This document shows, piece by piece, positions 1 to 11,750 of a stretch of 64,000 bases of DNA. The DNA is taken from assembly GCA_947589005.1 (NCBI GenBank), contig CANPZO010000003.1, positions 62,001 through 126,000 of the forward strand, given 5' to 3'. The stretch is from an uncultured Clostridia bacterium. GTDB lineage: Bacteria > Bacillota > Clostridia > UMGS1883. The first letter of the stretch is position 1. Each line of letters opens with the position of its first letter. The position numbers were made by a program, and so were the translations under genes. The notes under the pieces are model-generated. The model was not told the DNA's origin. It did no database searches and saw only the letters and a list, made by a program, of their open reading frames with translations.

Positions 1-1762
<1,762 letters not shown>

Positions 1763-1883
1763 TTATGTTAATATTAATTGAACTAATTAAGTATTTTAGT
1801 CTTTGTATATTGTATAACTTTTTTCAAAAATAGTCAAGAGGTTTAAATCATTTTAATAAAAAAAACTAATAAAAAATAATTTC

Positions 1884-1912
1884 TTGACAAAAAAACATTT
1901 CTATAGTAAAAT
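1884..1912 (+). promoter_or_regulatory. sigmaA-type promoter upstream of small 121-aa gene
   Basis: TTGACA (1884-1889), 17-nt spacer, TAAAAT (1907-1912), followed by AAAGGAGAG ribosome-binding site before ATG 1953. Confidence 0.7.
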
Positions 1913-1952
1913 ATAAATATAAAATAAATATACAACAAAGGAGAGAAAGCGA

Positions 1953-2318
1953 ATGAGCATTACCAGCGCAGTAATGAACTTTTTCAAAAAGTTCAGAGAG
2001 GCCGCCAAGGCCGGCAAGGATTTTAATCCGCTGCTTGACGAGGTGGAGAAGGAGCTTGAACGGCTTCACAAGGCCGGCAAGCTTGACGACGTTATTTATA
2101 AGGCCGAGCAGTCCTATAAGAAGGAGCACAGCGAGTATACCGGCAAGGAACGTACCAACGCCGCCGAAAGCGCGGAGGACGTTCACGCCCTCAAGCATTT
2201 CCTTGACGCTCTTTCCAAGGCCGACGATCTTGACCCCTCAATCAAGCCGAAGGTAGACAAGCTTCTCGAGGAGTATCACAAGATGACGGATATCCTTGGA
2301 CCTCTGGGCAAAATATGA
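1953..2318 (+). CDS. hypothetical small, charged, helical protein (121 aa)
   Basis: ORF with good RBS and promoter; lysine/glutamate-rich predicted helical sequence; no family recognised. Confidence 0.75.
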   Translation: MSITSAVMNFFKKFREAAKAGKDFNPLLDEVEKELERLHKAGKLDDVIYKAEQSYKKEHSEYTGKERTNAAESAEDVHALKHFLDALSKADDLDPSIKPKVDKLLEEYHKMTDILGPLGKI

Positions 2319-2427
2319 TCGGGGTCGGACGGCGTTAAAATCACGTACACCGTTCAAGGGCATGACTTTATTGTTTAAGACAGCTTAGGAATGTAAGTGA
2401 AGTTTATCATAGTAGAATAATTATTTG

Positions 2428-2602
2428 ATGTTGAAAACCCGCCTTTTTGCAAAAGGCGGGTTTTCAACATATAATGCCCTTGAACTACGGCCGAAAATCA
2501 CCCTCGGCGTACCTTTGTACGCCGTCGGGAGGGCTTTCTCGGCCGTTCTACGCGATTTTTTCTGCCGCCGCCCCGTGGAGCCAAGTTACATAGGGGGTAC
2601 CG
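2428..2602 (-). repeat. mosaic 3'-end intergenic element, copy A
   Basis: Tail motif atgcccttgaactacggccgaaaatcaccctcgg (2474 on) and head motif ...ccccgtggagccaagttacatag, both shared with copies at 16161, 39787 and 56045. Ends in a 20-bp perfect hairpin (2428-2447/2451-2470). Confidence 0.75.
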
Positions 2603-2848
2603 TCGTCGCAAGCATCGCTGCGGATATTCGGGCGGTTAAGCCGCCCTCGTGTTGCTACCAACCTTTTGTGAGTTTTTGCCCGTCATGCGGGTCGCGGCGG
2701 GCTGAGGGCAGCCCGCCCTACACTATTTTGTTACTATAGCGCGGCTTAGGGCGGCTTGCCCGGGAACCGTCGTAACGTAGTGTGTGTTCGGAGCCCACGT
2801 AATGCAAGCGAAACGAGATTTGCTCCGACGATGCAGCGCGTGCATAAA

Positions 2849-2885
2849 CGAAAAATTCACGCCCCAACGTATGGGGCGCGAATTG
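2849..2885 (-). terminator. intrinsic terminator of tRNA-Ala/tRNA-Pro unit
   Basis: Minus strand AATTCGCGCCCCATACGTTGGGGCGTGAATTTTT stem-loop with T-run downstream of tRNA-Pro. Confidence 0.7.
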
Positions 2886-2903
2886 GGTGCAGCGTCACGC
2901 TGC

Positions 2904-2979
2904 TGGTCGAAGTGGCGAGACTCGAACTCGCGGCCCCCTGCTCCCAAAGCAGGTACGCTACCAGCTGCGCTACACCTCG
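2904..2979 (-). tRNA. tRNA-Pro(TGG)
   Basis: CGAGGTGTAGCGCAGCTGGTAGCGTACCTGCTTTGGGAGCAGGGGGCCGCGAGTTCGAGTCTCGCCACTTCGACCA; cloverleaf, anticodon TGG, encoded CCA. Confidence 0.95.
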
Positions 2980-3027
2980 AAACCGGTATTAAAACGCCCC
3001 GAAACCATAGTTCCGGGGCGTCGTCGT

Positions 3028-3103
<76 letters not shown>

Positions 3104-3294
3104 GACTGACTTGACCATTATAGCATACGGGAAAAAGTTTGTCAAGAGTTTTTTATAAAAATGCGGAAAAATTTTTTACGGTAAAATTTTTGAAGTTTTT
3201 GAAAAGACTAAAACATAAAAAACTCTTGATTTTTATATTTTATTGTGATAAAATAAATTGAATAAATTTGTAATAAATTTTTAGCGAAAGGAAG

Positions 3295-4641
3295 ATGGAG
3301 ATGCCTAAACTGACTTTTAAGGGCGGCGTCCATCCAAAGGACAACAAGGATTACACCTGCTATGACAAAATAGTCGAGCTTGAGCAGCCCGAATTTCTGG
3401 TGTTTCCGCTGTCGCAGCACATCGGCGCGCCCTGCGAGCCTTTGGTGAAAAAGGGCGACCGGGTGTACAAGGGCACCAAAATCGCCGACAGCGCGGCCTT
3501 TGTTTCCGCCCCGATACATTCCTCCGTTTCGGGCACGGTCACGGCCATCGAGCCCCGGCCCGTTCCCAACGGACAGATGGTAAATTCGATAGTTATCCAA
3601 AACGACTTTAGCGACGAGGAGGATCCCTCCGTTGAGCCGCTGGACTATAAGAGCGTCAAACCCGACGATATTCCCGGCATTGTGCGTGACGCCGGCGTTG
3701 TCGGCATGGGAGGCGCGACCTTCCCCACCCATGTGAAGCTCAGCCCCGCCCCCGACAAAAAGATAGACACCGTTATCGTCAACGGCGCCGAATGTGAGCC
3801 GTATCTCACCAGCGACCACCGCGTAATGCTGGAAACGCCGGAGGAGCTTATTACCGGCCTTAAAATAATCCTTTACCGCTTCGGCATAACCAACGGCCAC
3901 ATCGCCATAGAGGAAAATAAGGCCGACGCGATAGAGCTGCTTACGGAAAAATGCGCCGGAGAGGGCATCACCGTCGATACCCTGAAGAAAAAATACCCCC
4001 AGGGCGGTGAAAAGCAGCTCATTTACGCCGTTACAAAGCGCAAAGTGCCCTTGGGCGGTCTGCCCGCCGACGTGGGCGTCGTGGTGGTGAACGTGGACAC
4101 CTGCACCGCCATCGCGAGGCGCTTCATGTACGGCACGCCTCTTATACGCAGGATAGTCACTCTTGTTGGCGGCGCGGTGACAAAGCCAATAAACTACAGG
4201 GTGCGCATAGGCACGCCGGTGGAGTACATTATAGAAAAGAACGGCGGCTTTGCCGAGGAACCCAAAAAGGTGATAATGGGCGGCCCCATGATGGGTCAGG
4301 CCCAGTTCCGGCTTGATGTGCCGATAATCAAGGGCAGCAGCGCCATACTCTGCCTGACCGAAAAGGAGGCCGAGCTCCCCGAGGAGGAGCCGTGCTTCCG
4401 CTGCGGAAGGTGTGTGGCTCACTGTCCCATGGGTTTGATGCCACTGTACATATCCCAGTTCAGCCGCCTTGAGGACTATGATAACTGTGAAAAGTACAAC
4501 ATCACCGCCTGTATAGAATGTGGCTGCTGCAGCTTCGAGTGTCCGGCCAAGCGCCACCTTGTCCAGGACATCCGCCGGGGCAAGCAGGAGGTCATGGGCC
4601 GGATAAAGGCCCGTCAGACCGCGCAGAAGGAGGGCAAGTAA
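3295..4641 (+). CDS. rnfC: electron transport complex subunit RnfC
   Basis: GGVHPKDNK N-terminus; CFRCGRCVAHCPMGLMP and CIECGCCSFECPAKRHLVQDIRRGK ferredoxin motifs; start of rnfCDGEAB order. Confidence 0.95.
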   Translation: MEMPKLTFKGGVHPKDNKDYTCYDKIVELEQPEFLVFPLSQHIGAPCEPLVKKGDRVYKGTKIADSAAFVSAPIHSSVSGTVTAIEPRPVPNGQMVNSIVIQNDFSDEEDPSVEPLDYKSVKPDDIPGIVRDAGVVGMGGATFPTHVKLSPAPDKKIDTVIVNGAECEPYLTSDHRVMLETPEELITGLKIILYRFGITNGHIAIEENKADAIELLTEKCAGEGITVDTLKKKYPQGGEKQLIYAVTKRKVPLGGLPADVGVVVVNVDTCTAIARRFMYGTPLIRRIVTLVGGAVTKPINYRVRIGTPVEYIIEKNGGFAEEPKKVIMGGPMMGQAQFRLDVPIIKGSSAILCLTEKEAELPEEEPCFRCGRCVAHCPMGLMPLYISQFSRLEDYDNCEKYNITACIECGCCSFECPAKRHLVQDIRRGKQEVMGRIKARQTAQKEGK

Positions 4642-5616
4642 ATGGAAAACCGTTTGACAGTATCCTCGTCCCCTCATATACGGGGCAGGGAAACAATAAG
4701 CGACACCATGCTCGACGTGGTGCTGGCCCTGATGCCGGCGGCTTTTGCCTCGGTTTACTTCTTCGGCCAGCGGGCGCTGGCGGTGATACTTGTTTCCGTG
4801 GTGAGCTGCGTGGGCTTTGAGGCCCTGTACGAGCTTATCGCCAGAAAAAAGGTCACGATAAAGGATTACAGCGCCGTGGTGACCGGTATGCTGATGGCTT
4901 ATACCCTGCCGGTTACCATTCCGTATCCGATGATAATTATAGGCGCTTTCGTGGCTATCGTTATAACCAAGCAGCTCTTCGGCGGCTTGGGCCAGAACTT
5001 CATGAACCCCGCGCTCATCGGCAGGGCCTTCCTGCTGGCGGCTTTCCCGGTACATATGACCACATGGGCTCTCGACAGAGTGAACGTGTTCGGCGCGGCC
5101 GACGCCATAACCGGCGCCACGCCGCTTTCCACCGAATATACAGGAACTATGCCCAGTGCTTTTGAAGCCTTTTTCGGCCAGATGAAGGACGGCGGCGCCA
5201 TCGGCGGATGCCTTGGCGAGACCTGCGCGGCGGCTTTGCTGCTGGGCGGCATATATCTGCTGGCGCGACGGGTCATAAATCTGCGCATACCGCTGGCCTA
5301 TATTGTAACCGTTGCCGTTATGAGCTATATTCCCGGAAAAAATCCGGCCCTTCAGGGCCATCCTCTGCTGGCGGTGCTCAGCGGCGGCGTTATGCTTGGC
5401 GCCATATTCATGGCCACCGATTACGCCACCTCTCCCACCACACGGTGGGGCCAGCTCATATACGGAGTTGGCTGCGGAGCCGTAACGAGCGTTATAAGGC
5501 TTTTCGGCGGCTATCCCGAGGGCGTTACTTACGCCATACTTCTTATGAACGTGCTTACGCCTCTGCTTGACAGGTGGACGAGGCCGAGGGTATTCGGGGA
5601 GGTAAAGAATAAATGA
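4642..5616 (+). CDS. rnfD: electron transport complex subunit RnfD
   Basis: Membrane protein with SSPHIRGRETISDTMLDVVLALMPA and GATPLSTEYTG (flavinylation-type) motif. Confidence 0.95.
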   Translation: MENRLTVSSSPHIRGRETISDTMLDVVLALMPAAFASVYFFGQRALAVILVSVVSCVGFEALYELIARKKVTIKDYSAVVTGMLMAYTLPVTIPYPMIIIGAFVAIVITKQLFGGLGQNFMNPALIGRAFLLAAFPVHMTTWALDRVNVFGAADAITGATPLSTEYTGTMPSAFEAFFGQMKDGGAIGGCLGETCAAALLLGGIYLLARRVINLRIPLAYIVTVAVMSYIPGKNPALQGHPLLAVLSGGVMLGAIFMATDYATSPTTRWGQLIYGVGCGAVTSVIRLFGGYPEGVTYAILLMNVLTPLLDRWTRPRVFGEVKNK

Positions 5617-6161
5617 AGGACTTTTTAAAGCTTGCGGGAACGCTCTGTATAATAACATTTCTGGCCGCGGCCCTGCTGGGCGGAGTTAACGCCACGACCA
5701 AGGATAGGATAGCCGAAAACGCCGCTAAAAAGCAAAACGAGGCCATGCGGGCCCTGCTTAAGGACGCCGAAAGCTTTGAGGAGCATGAAAACGGCATCTT
5801 TGAGGGTAAGGACGGCGACGGCGCCGTCGGCTACTGCGTCAGCCTTGACGCCCCCGGCGGCTACGGCGGCGACATCTCCATGATGGTGGGCTTTGACGCC
5901 GACGGCGTCATCACCGGCATCGAGATACTCAGCCACGGCGAGACGGCCGGCCTCGGCGCCAATTGCGCCAACGAGAGCTTCAAGTCCCAGTTCGCCGGCA
6001 AGTCCGCTCCCGTATTTGTGATAAAGGGAGCGGCGGAAAACAATAACCAGTTCTCCGCCATAACCGGCGCCACGATTACGTCGCGGGCCATTGAAACAGG
6101 CGTGAACAACGCCTATGAGCTGCTCGTGGAGGGCGGATATCTGAAGGGAGGCATCGGGTGA
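5613..6161 (+). CDS. rnfG: electron transport complex subunit RnfG
   Basis: FMN-binding motif SAITGATITSRAIETGVNNA; follows rnfD with ATGA overlap. Confidence 0.95.
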   Translation: MKDFLKLAGTLCIITFLAAALLGGVNATTKDRIAENAAKKQNEAMRALLKDAESFEEHENGIFEGKDGDGAVGYCVSLDAPGGYGGDISMMVGFDADGVITGIEILSHGETAGLGANCANESFKSQFAGKSAPVFVIKGAAENNNQFSAITGATITSRAIETGVNNAYELLVEGGYLKGGIG

Positions 6162-6754
6162 TGTGGAAAACCTTTAAAAACGGAATATTCAGCGAAAATC
6201 CCACCTTTGTTCAGCTGATAGGTATGTGCCCCACGCTGGCGGTCACCACCTCTCTTATCAACGGCATAGGCATGGGCCTGAGCGCCACGGCGGTGCTGGT
6301 GCTCAGCAATATCGTTATCTCCCTGCTCAGGAAGTTCATTCCCTCCAAGGTGCGCATCGCCTGCTATATCGCGGTCATCGCCACCTTCGTTACAATGATA
6401 GACCTGCTGCTTCAGGCGTACATTCCCTCTCTGAGCGATTCGTTGGGCCTGTTCATTCCCCTTATCGTGGTAAACTGCATAATCTTCGCCCGGGCGGAGG
6501 CTTTCGCCTCGAAGAACGGCGTGCTCAAGAGCGCCGCCGACGGCCTCGGCATGGGGCTGGGCTTTACTCTGGCCCTGTCCGTAATTTCCGCCGTCCGCGA
6601 AATTTTGGGCGCGGGTACCATCCTCGGTTATTCCGTGGGCATATCCACCCCGGCCACGGTAATGATACTGCCTCCCGGCGGCTTCCTTACCCTTGGACTT
6701 ATCCTGGGCATAATCAACATAATCAAGGAGAAAAAGGGAGGTAAGAAGTCATGA
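6158..6754 (+). CDS. rnfE: electron transport complex subunit RnfE
   Basis: FKNGIFSENPTFVQLIGMCPTLAVTTSLINGIGMG; Rnf/Nqr membrane family; operon position. Confidence 0.95.
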   Translation: MMWKTFKNGIFSENPTFVQLIGMCPTLAVTTSLINGIGMGLSATAVLVLSNIVISLLRKFIPSKVRIACYIAVIATFVTMIDLLLQAYIPSLSDSLGLFIPLIVVNCIIFARAEAFASKNGVLKSAADGLGMGLGFTLALSVISAVREILGAGTILGYSVGISTPATVMILPPGGFLTLGLILGIINIIKEKKGGKKS

Positions 6755-7338
6755 TAATGAAGCTTGTGGCAATATCTCTTACCGCCATCTTCGTACAGAA
6801 TTTTGTACTGGTAAAATTCCTGGGCATCTGCCCCTTTATCGGCGTATCCAAAAAGGTGGACACGGCGCTTGGCATGGGCATGGCCGTTACCTTCGTAATG
6901 ACCCTGGCCTCGATAATGACTTATTTCTGCCAGAAATTCATTCTGGTGCCGTTAAATATCGAGTATATGCAGACCATCGCTTTCATCGTTATAATAGCGG
7001 CGCTGGTACAGTTTGTGGAAATGTTTTTGCAGAAGTCAATACCGTCCCTTTACAGCTCGCTGGGCATTTATCTGCCCCTTATAACCACCAACTGCGCGGT
7101 GCTGGGCGTTACCCTGCTTAATATGCAGCAGGAGCCCGCCTACGGCCTTATCGAGTGCATAGTCAACGGCTTTTCCTCCGGTCTGGGATTTTTGCTGGCG
7201 ATACTGCTCTTTGCGGGCGTGCGGGAGCGGCTGGAGTTCAGCGACATTCCCAAACCCTTCAGAGGCTTCCCCATCGCGCTGATAAGCGCGTCCCTGCTGG
7301 CCCTTGCTTTCCTGGGCTTTTCGGGCATGAAATTTTAA
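6751..7338 (+). CDS. rnfA: electron transport complex subunit RnfA
   Basis: QNFVLVKFLGICPFIGVSKKVDTALGMGMAVTFVMT; operon position. Confidence 0.95.
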   Translation: MIMKLVAISLTAIFVQNFVLVKFLGICPFIGVSKKVDTALGMGMAVTFVMTLASIMTYFCQKFILVPLNIEYMQTIAFIVIIAALVQFVEMFLQKSIPSLYSSLGIYLPLITTNCAVLGVTLLNMQQEPAYGLIECIVNGFSSGLGFLLAILLFAGVRERLEFSDIPKPFRGFPIALISASLLALAFLGFSGMKF

Positions 7339-7350
7339 GGGGGTACTACA

Positions 7351-8184
7351 ATGACAAGCATACTTCTTCCCGCTCTGGCCATCGGAGCCGTGGGACTGGT
7401 GCTGGGGGCGCTTCTCTTTGCCGCCTCAAGGCTGTTCCATGTCGAGGTGGACGAGCGAATTGAAAAAATAACAGGCTGTCTTTCCGGCGCCAACTGCGGC
7501 GGCTGCGGCTACGCGGGCTGCTCGGCTTACGCCGGAGCGATTGTCAACGACGGCGCCCCCATTGACAGGTGCAGCGCCGGCGGCCAGGCCGCCGTCGATG
7601 CCATAGCCGAGATAATGGGCGTCGAGGCGACCGCCGTGGAGCCCGTCAGGGCTGTGGTGATGTGCTCGGGCACCGGCGCCGTGGCTCCCGACAGCTATGA
7701 CTATTACGGCATCGCCGACTGTCTCGCCGCGTCCAAGCTTCAGGGCGGCGGCCATAAGGAGTGTTCCTACGGCTGCCTCGGCTACGGCAAGTGCATCGAC
7801 GCCTGCAGCGAGGGCGGCATCTCCATAGTTGACGGCGTGGCGTCCATCGACGGCAGCGCCTGCATCGGCTGCGGAAGCTGCAAGACCGTTTGTCCCAAGC
7901 ACATAATCGAGCTTGTTCCCAAGCGTTGCAAGGTCTATGTCAAGTGCAAGTCCTGCGACAAGGGCCCCGCCATGAAAAATAAGTGCTCCGTGGGCTGCAT
8001 AGGCTGTAAGCTCTGCGAGAAAGCCTGTCCCGCCGGCGCCATAACCGTCACCAATTTCCTGGCCTCCATAGACTATGACAAGTGTATTCAGTGCGGTCTC
8101 TGCGCCGAAAAATGTCCCCGCCACATAATCGTTAATGAAAACGCTCCCGCCGAGCCCGCCGCCCCCGAGAGTCAGGCGGTATAA
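7351..8184 (+). CDS. rnfB: electron transport complex subunit RnfB
   Basis: CLSGANCGGCGYAGCSAYA 4Fe-4S motif plus multiple CxxCxxCxxxC ferredoxin motifs. Confidence 0.95.
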   Translation: MTSILLPALAIGAVGLVLGALLFAASRLFHVEVDERIEKITGCLSGANCGGCGYAGCSAYAGAIVNDGAPIDRCSAGGQAAVDAIAEIMGVEATAVEPVRAVVMCSGTGAVAPDSYDYYGIADCLAASKLQGGGHKECSYGCLGYGKCIDACSEGGISIVDGVASIDGSACIGCGSCKTVCPKHIIELVPKRCKVYVKCKSCDKGPAMKNKCSVGCIGCKLCEKACPAGAITVTNFLASIDYDKCIQCGLCAEKCPRHIIVNENAPAEPAAPESQAV

Positions 8185-8199
8185 AAAGGAAAGATAATT

Positions 8200-9036
8200 A
8201 TGTCAACCACTTTCAGCAGGGCTATACGGACGCTCTTTGTAAGTCTGACGTATGTCGCGCTCTACATTTTTATGCAGAACGCCGTGGCCTTTGTGTTCGG
8301 CCTTGCGGGTATGTACCGCAGCGTCACTGTCCCCACGGGGTACGACCCCATATGGTCCTTTGACGATGCGATAAGCACAAATCTGTACCTCTGCACCATA
8401 ATTGCCATGTTTGCGGCCTTTGTATTATACCTCATGCTGGGCAGGCTCCGTGACAGACCTCTCTGTGGGGAGCTCAGGTTCCGGCGGGCGGGTGAGTCCG
8501 TCATTATACCGGCGGTGCTGCTGGCTTTGGGGTGCCGCCTCGCCGTGGGAGTGTATACCATTCTTTCTCAAAATGTTCGGGCACTGAATGAATCGCTGGA
8601 GAACGCGCCCGACTACAGCGGCAGCATGATGACCCCGACCGGTTTAGTGCTTTCGCTGGTATCTACCGTGATATTCGCACCCATATTTGAGGAAATACTT
8701 TTCCGAGGCTTTGTGCAGACCGAGCTTATGCGGGCTTTTCCGCCGTCGGCAGCGATATTTGTCGGCGCCCTTATCTTCGGGGCGGCCCACGGACTTTTGT
8801 TCCAGTCGGTTTTTGCCTTTTTCGTGGGCCTGGTTTTGGGCTGGTGCTATTATGTGACCGATAATCTTTTGACAGGCATGATAACGCATATGGTATTTAA
8901 CGCCACCTCTCTGCGGACTTTGGCTACTGTGCCGGGTACGCCCGCGTTTCTCACCGCGGCGGGCGTCCTCGCGGCCGCGCTCATAATTTCCGGCGGCGCG
9001 TGGCTGTACGTTGGCCGAGTAAGGCGCGTAAACTGA
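8200..9036 (+). CDS. CPBP family intramembrane metalloprotease (CAAX/Abi type)
   Basis: EEILFRGFVQTEL, FGAAHGLLF and HMVFNATS motifs in a multi-TM protein. Confidence 0.88.
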   Translation: MSTTFSRAIRTLFVSLTYVALYIFMQNAVAFVFGLAGMYRSVTVPTGYDPIWSFDDAISTNLYLCTIIAMFAAFVLYLMLGRLRDRPLCGELRFRRAGESVIIPAVLLALGCRLAVGVYTILSQNVRALNESLENAPDYSGSMMTPTGLVLSLVSTVIFAPIFEEILFRGFVQTELMRAFPPSAAIFVGALIFGAAHGLLFQSVFAFFVGLVLGWCYYVTDNLLTGMITHMVFNATSLRTLATVPGTPAFLTAAGVLAAALIISGGAWLYVGRVRRVN

Positions 9037-9051
9037 TTTCGTTAAATAAAG

Positions 9052-9084
9052 ACGCCGTTCTATGTATACAGGACGGCGTTTTTA
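9052..9084 (+). terminator. intrinsic terminator after CPBP gene
   Basis: ACGCCGTtCT...AGgACGGCGT stem followed by TTTTTA. Confidence 0.7.
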
Positions 9085-9183
9085 TAACGGCGGCGCTCTT
9101 ACTAAGCTCCGGCTTCTATTTTTAATTCATATTCCTTCATCGCCCCGCATAGATTTGTACTAAGCAAAAGGAGGAATTTTTTT

Positions 9184-10710
9184 ATGGAATTAAAAGTAAC
9201 CAACGCCGCGCTTGAGGCCAGCGGCGAGCTTTTTCGGGGCGAAAACACCTTCGGCGCGGAAAGCGACCTCATTGTGCCGGATAATATGCCGGACATTCTC
9301 AGTATACTGCAAATCTCCGCCAACGCCGCCACCTCGGCCTGCGACCCTCAAAATGACCGGGTCCTTCTGACGGGCAACGTGTTTTTCAACATACTTTATG
9401 TGGCCGACACGCCTAAGCGCGAGGTTCGGGCCATCAACACCGGGGCGGTGTTCTCCAACATTTTTTCCGCCTCCGGTGTGAGGGATTCCATGCCCGTTAT
9501 GTCGGAGGTCAGCGTCAGCTCGGTATCCTACGATTTGGCCAACTGCCGCAAGCTTTCGGTCCGCAGCGAGCTAAAGGGCCGCATAACCGTATACAACAGC
9601 GCCAAGCTCGACCTGCCAACTGCCGTTGAGGGCGCGGAGATACAGTCCATGCAGGTGAACTGCTCCGTCATCAAGGCCCGAGGCTCCGCCCAGGAAACCG
9701 TGACCGACAGCTTTGTTCTGCCCGACACCGTTGCCGCCGCAGCCCAAATACTCCGCGACGAGGTAAAAATACTTGACAAGGCCATAAAGATAATACGCAG
9801 CAAAGCCATAATCAAGGGTACGATTGGAGTGAGCGCGCTGTATGACGGCGACGGCGGGATACGTAAGTTCACCGGCGAGATACCCTTTACCAAGGTGGTT
9901 AATGTTGACGGGCTTGAAGAAAATATGGATGTTGAGTACACCGTGGACATACAAGGCTGGGAAACCGAGCTCAGCTCCGATGAGAGCGGGGAAAAGCGCA
10001 CCCTCGACGTCGAGACCATGCTGTACTTTAACGTCCTGGGCCGTCTGCCCCAGAGCTGTTCGGCCATAACCGACGCTTATTACCCCGGGCACAGGCTTGT
10101 CTGCGAAAAGCGCCGGCTCTCTCTGTCCGCCTATACGCCTCCCGAGACGGAGGAATGCGCGGTCAAGGGCTCGGTGCGTCTGCCCTCCGCCGCCGGTGAT
10201 GTTGACAGGGTGTACGACATCGGCGGCAGTCCGATAATCACTCGGATAGCGAGGGATGAGGAGGACATCGTCATCGAAGGCGCGGCCGCGGTCAGTGTGC
10301 TGTACCGCACGCTCAATCCCGAGTTCCCCACCGCGTCCTACAGCTTTGAGGTGGAGTTCCGTCACCGCCTGGCGGGAGATAAGTATACCGAGCTTCCAAG
10401 GGTGACGGCGGAGCTTAAGAACATGAGCTGCTCCGTTTCCGGAGGCGGAGCCCTTGAGGTCAGAGGCGCCGCCGTGCTTACGATAGCAGGTTCGGCCGCC
10501 GGAGACATTGAGGTGGTCACCGGCCTCACCCTCGAGGAGGAGACGGCGGACGAAAGCCCCTCGATACTCATCAGCTATATGACAAGCGACCGGTCTCTCT
10601 GGGAGATTGCCAAGAGCTACAACGTCAGCCGCGATAAGCTGATGGCCGCCAACGACATAAAGACTGAGGAGGAGCTCCGGGACCGCCGGGCGCTGATAAT
10701 ACCGAGATAG
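9184..10710 (+). CDS. DUF3794 and LysM domain protein, SipL-like spore coat morphogenesis protein
   Basis: Repeated DUF3794-type segments (ESDLIVPDNMPDILSILQISA, VNVDGLEENMDVEYTVDIQGWE) and C-terminal LysM SYMTSDRSLWEIAKSYNVSRDKLMAANDIKTEEELRDRRALIIPR. Confidence 0.85.
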   Translation: MELKVTNAALEASGELFRGENTFGAESDLIVPDNMPDILSILQISANAATSACDPQNDRVLLTGNVFFNILYVADTPKREVRAINTGAVFSNIFSASGVRDSMPVMSEVSVSSVSYDLANCRKLSVRSELKGRITVYNSAKLDLPTAVEGAEIQSMQVNCSVIKARGSAQETVTDSFVLPDTVAAAAQILRDEVKILDKAIKIIRSKAIIKGTIGVSALYDGDGGIRKFTGEIPFTKVVNVDGLEENMDVEYTVDIQGWETELSSDESGEKRTLDVETMLYFNVLGRLPQSCSAITDAYYPGHRLVCEKRRLSLSAYTPPETEECAVKGSVRLPSAAGDVDRVYDIGGSPIITRIARDEEDIVIEGAAAVSVLYRTLNPEFPTASYSFEVEFRHRLAGDKYTELPRVTAELKNMSCSVSGGGALEVRGAAVLTIAGSAAGDIEVVTGLTLEEETADESPSILISYMTSDRSLWEIAKSYNVSRDKLMAANDIKTEEELRDRRALIIPR

Positions 10711-10714
10711 CATA

Positions 10715-10760
10715 AAAAGGCCCGTGTCGCCGTAAATCCGGCGGACACGGGCCTTTTTTT
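10715..10760. terminator. bidirectional terminator between SipL-like and WG-repeat genes
   Basis: AAAAAGGCCCGTGTCGCCG-taaatc-CGGCGGACACGGGCCTTTTTTTT. Confidence 0.85.
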
Positions 10761-10809
10761 TGCTTCCTTCGTTCGGTAAAATGATACTTCGCAAGCGTGG
10801 GCGCACGGC

Positions 10810-11625
10810 TCACTTTATTTCTATCCGGCTCCATTTGTCGCCGGTGCGGGTCCAGGCGTAAAGCTTGCCGCTCTCGACGTCGTCCTCGACGCTGTATGCC
10901 TCGTCGTACTTGAAGTCTATGGCGTCCTGACCGCTCTTGTTGATATAGCCCCACTTACCGTTCTTTTTAACGGCGGCATAGCCGTAAGCGAAGCTTTCCG
11001 CCTCCTCGAACGGGCCAAAGAAACGTTCGCCTGTATAGTCGATGAAATACCATTCCCCGTCCTTAAGCGCGGGCATCACGCTGAAGCAGCAGTACTTTAT
11101 GGCGTCGTACTCGGGCTGAACCACAAATTCGCCGCTGACGTTTATAACGCCGTACTTGCCGTCAAGAGAAACGGCGGCCAAATTTTCGGTGTAGATTTCG
11201 GCGTTGTCGTAAATTCGCTCGGTGTTCCAGAACACGTTTTCCGTGTCGGGATGGTTTACGTCCGCTATGACGTAACCCCACTTTTTGCCGTCTTCGGTGG
11301 CCGGTACAAGGAATACCCCTTCCTCCACCTCATAGCCGGTCCGCGCTTCGGCAAAGTAAGCCGGAGTTAGTTGAACTTCGTCGCCGTCGGCGTTCAACGC
11401 GGCAATATAATACTTGTCGCCGTCCTTTACCGGGTAGGGTATGCCGGACTCCTTGTCGCTTTCGGCGTTGGTGACAAAGTATGTGGTATGGTACACTATG
11501 CCGCTTTTGCTTTCGGCGGCCTCCTTGTTCGCTAAAAACTCCTTTTCCTCCTTGCTCTGGCAGGCGCAAAGAGCGACAGACGCCGCGGCGAAAACGGAAA
11601 GCAGCCGTATTTTCCAGTTTTTCAT
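10810..11625 (-). CDS. WG-repeat lipoprotein
   Basis: Lipobox signal (SVALCACQ); WG/KWGYI repeats (KKWGYVIADV, GKYGVINVSGEFVVQPEYDAI, GKWGYINKSGQDAIDFKYDEA). Confidence 0.85.
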   Translation of the reverse strand: MKNWKIRLLSVFAAASVALCACQSKEEKEFLANKEAAESKSGIVYHTTYFVTNAESDKESGIPYPVKDGDKYYIAALNADGDEVQLTPAYFAEARTGYEVEEGVFLVPATEDGKKWGYVIADVNHPDTENVFWNTERIYDNAEIYTENLAAVSLDGKYGVINVSGEFVVQPEYDAIKYCCFSVMPALKDGEWYFIDYTGERFFGPFEEAESFAYGYAAVKKNGKWGYINKSGQDAIDFKYDEAYSVEDDVESGKLYAWTRTGDKWSRIEIK

Positions 11626-11750
11626 ACAAATTTTACCTCCGTGGGAGTAATATTATTATATATTTTACATCAAATTTTAGGAAATTGCAAGATAAACCTT
11701 GAAAAAATTTCCGCCTTATGATAGAATAGATAAGAATTGGAGGGAAAAAT

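Noticed and set aside
3208-5658. - strand 816-aa ORF
   Set aside because: Antisense to rnfC/rnfD; long open antisense frames recur opposite many real genes here, consistent with codon-usage bias.
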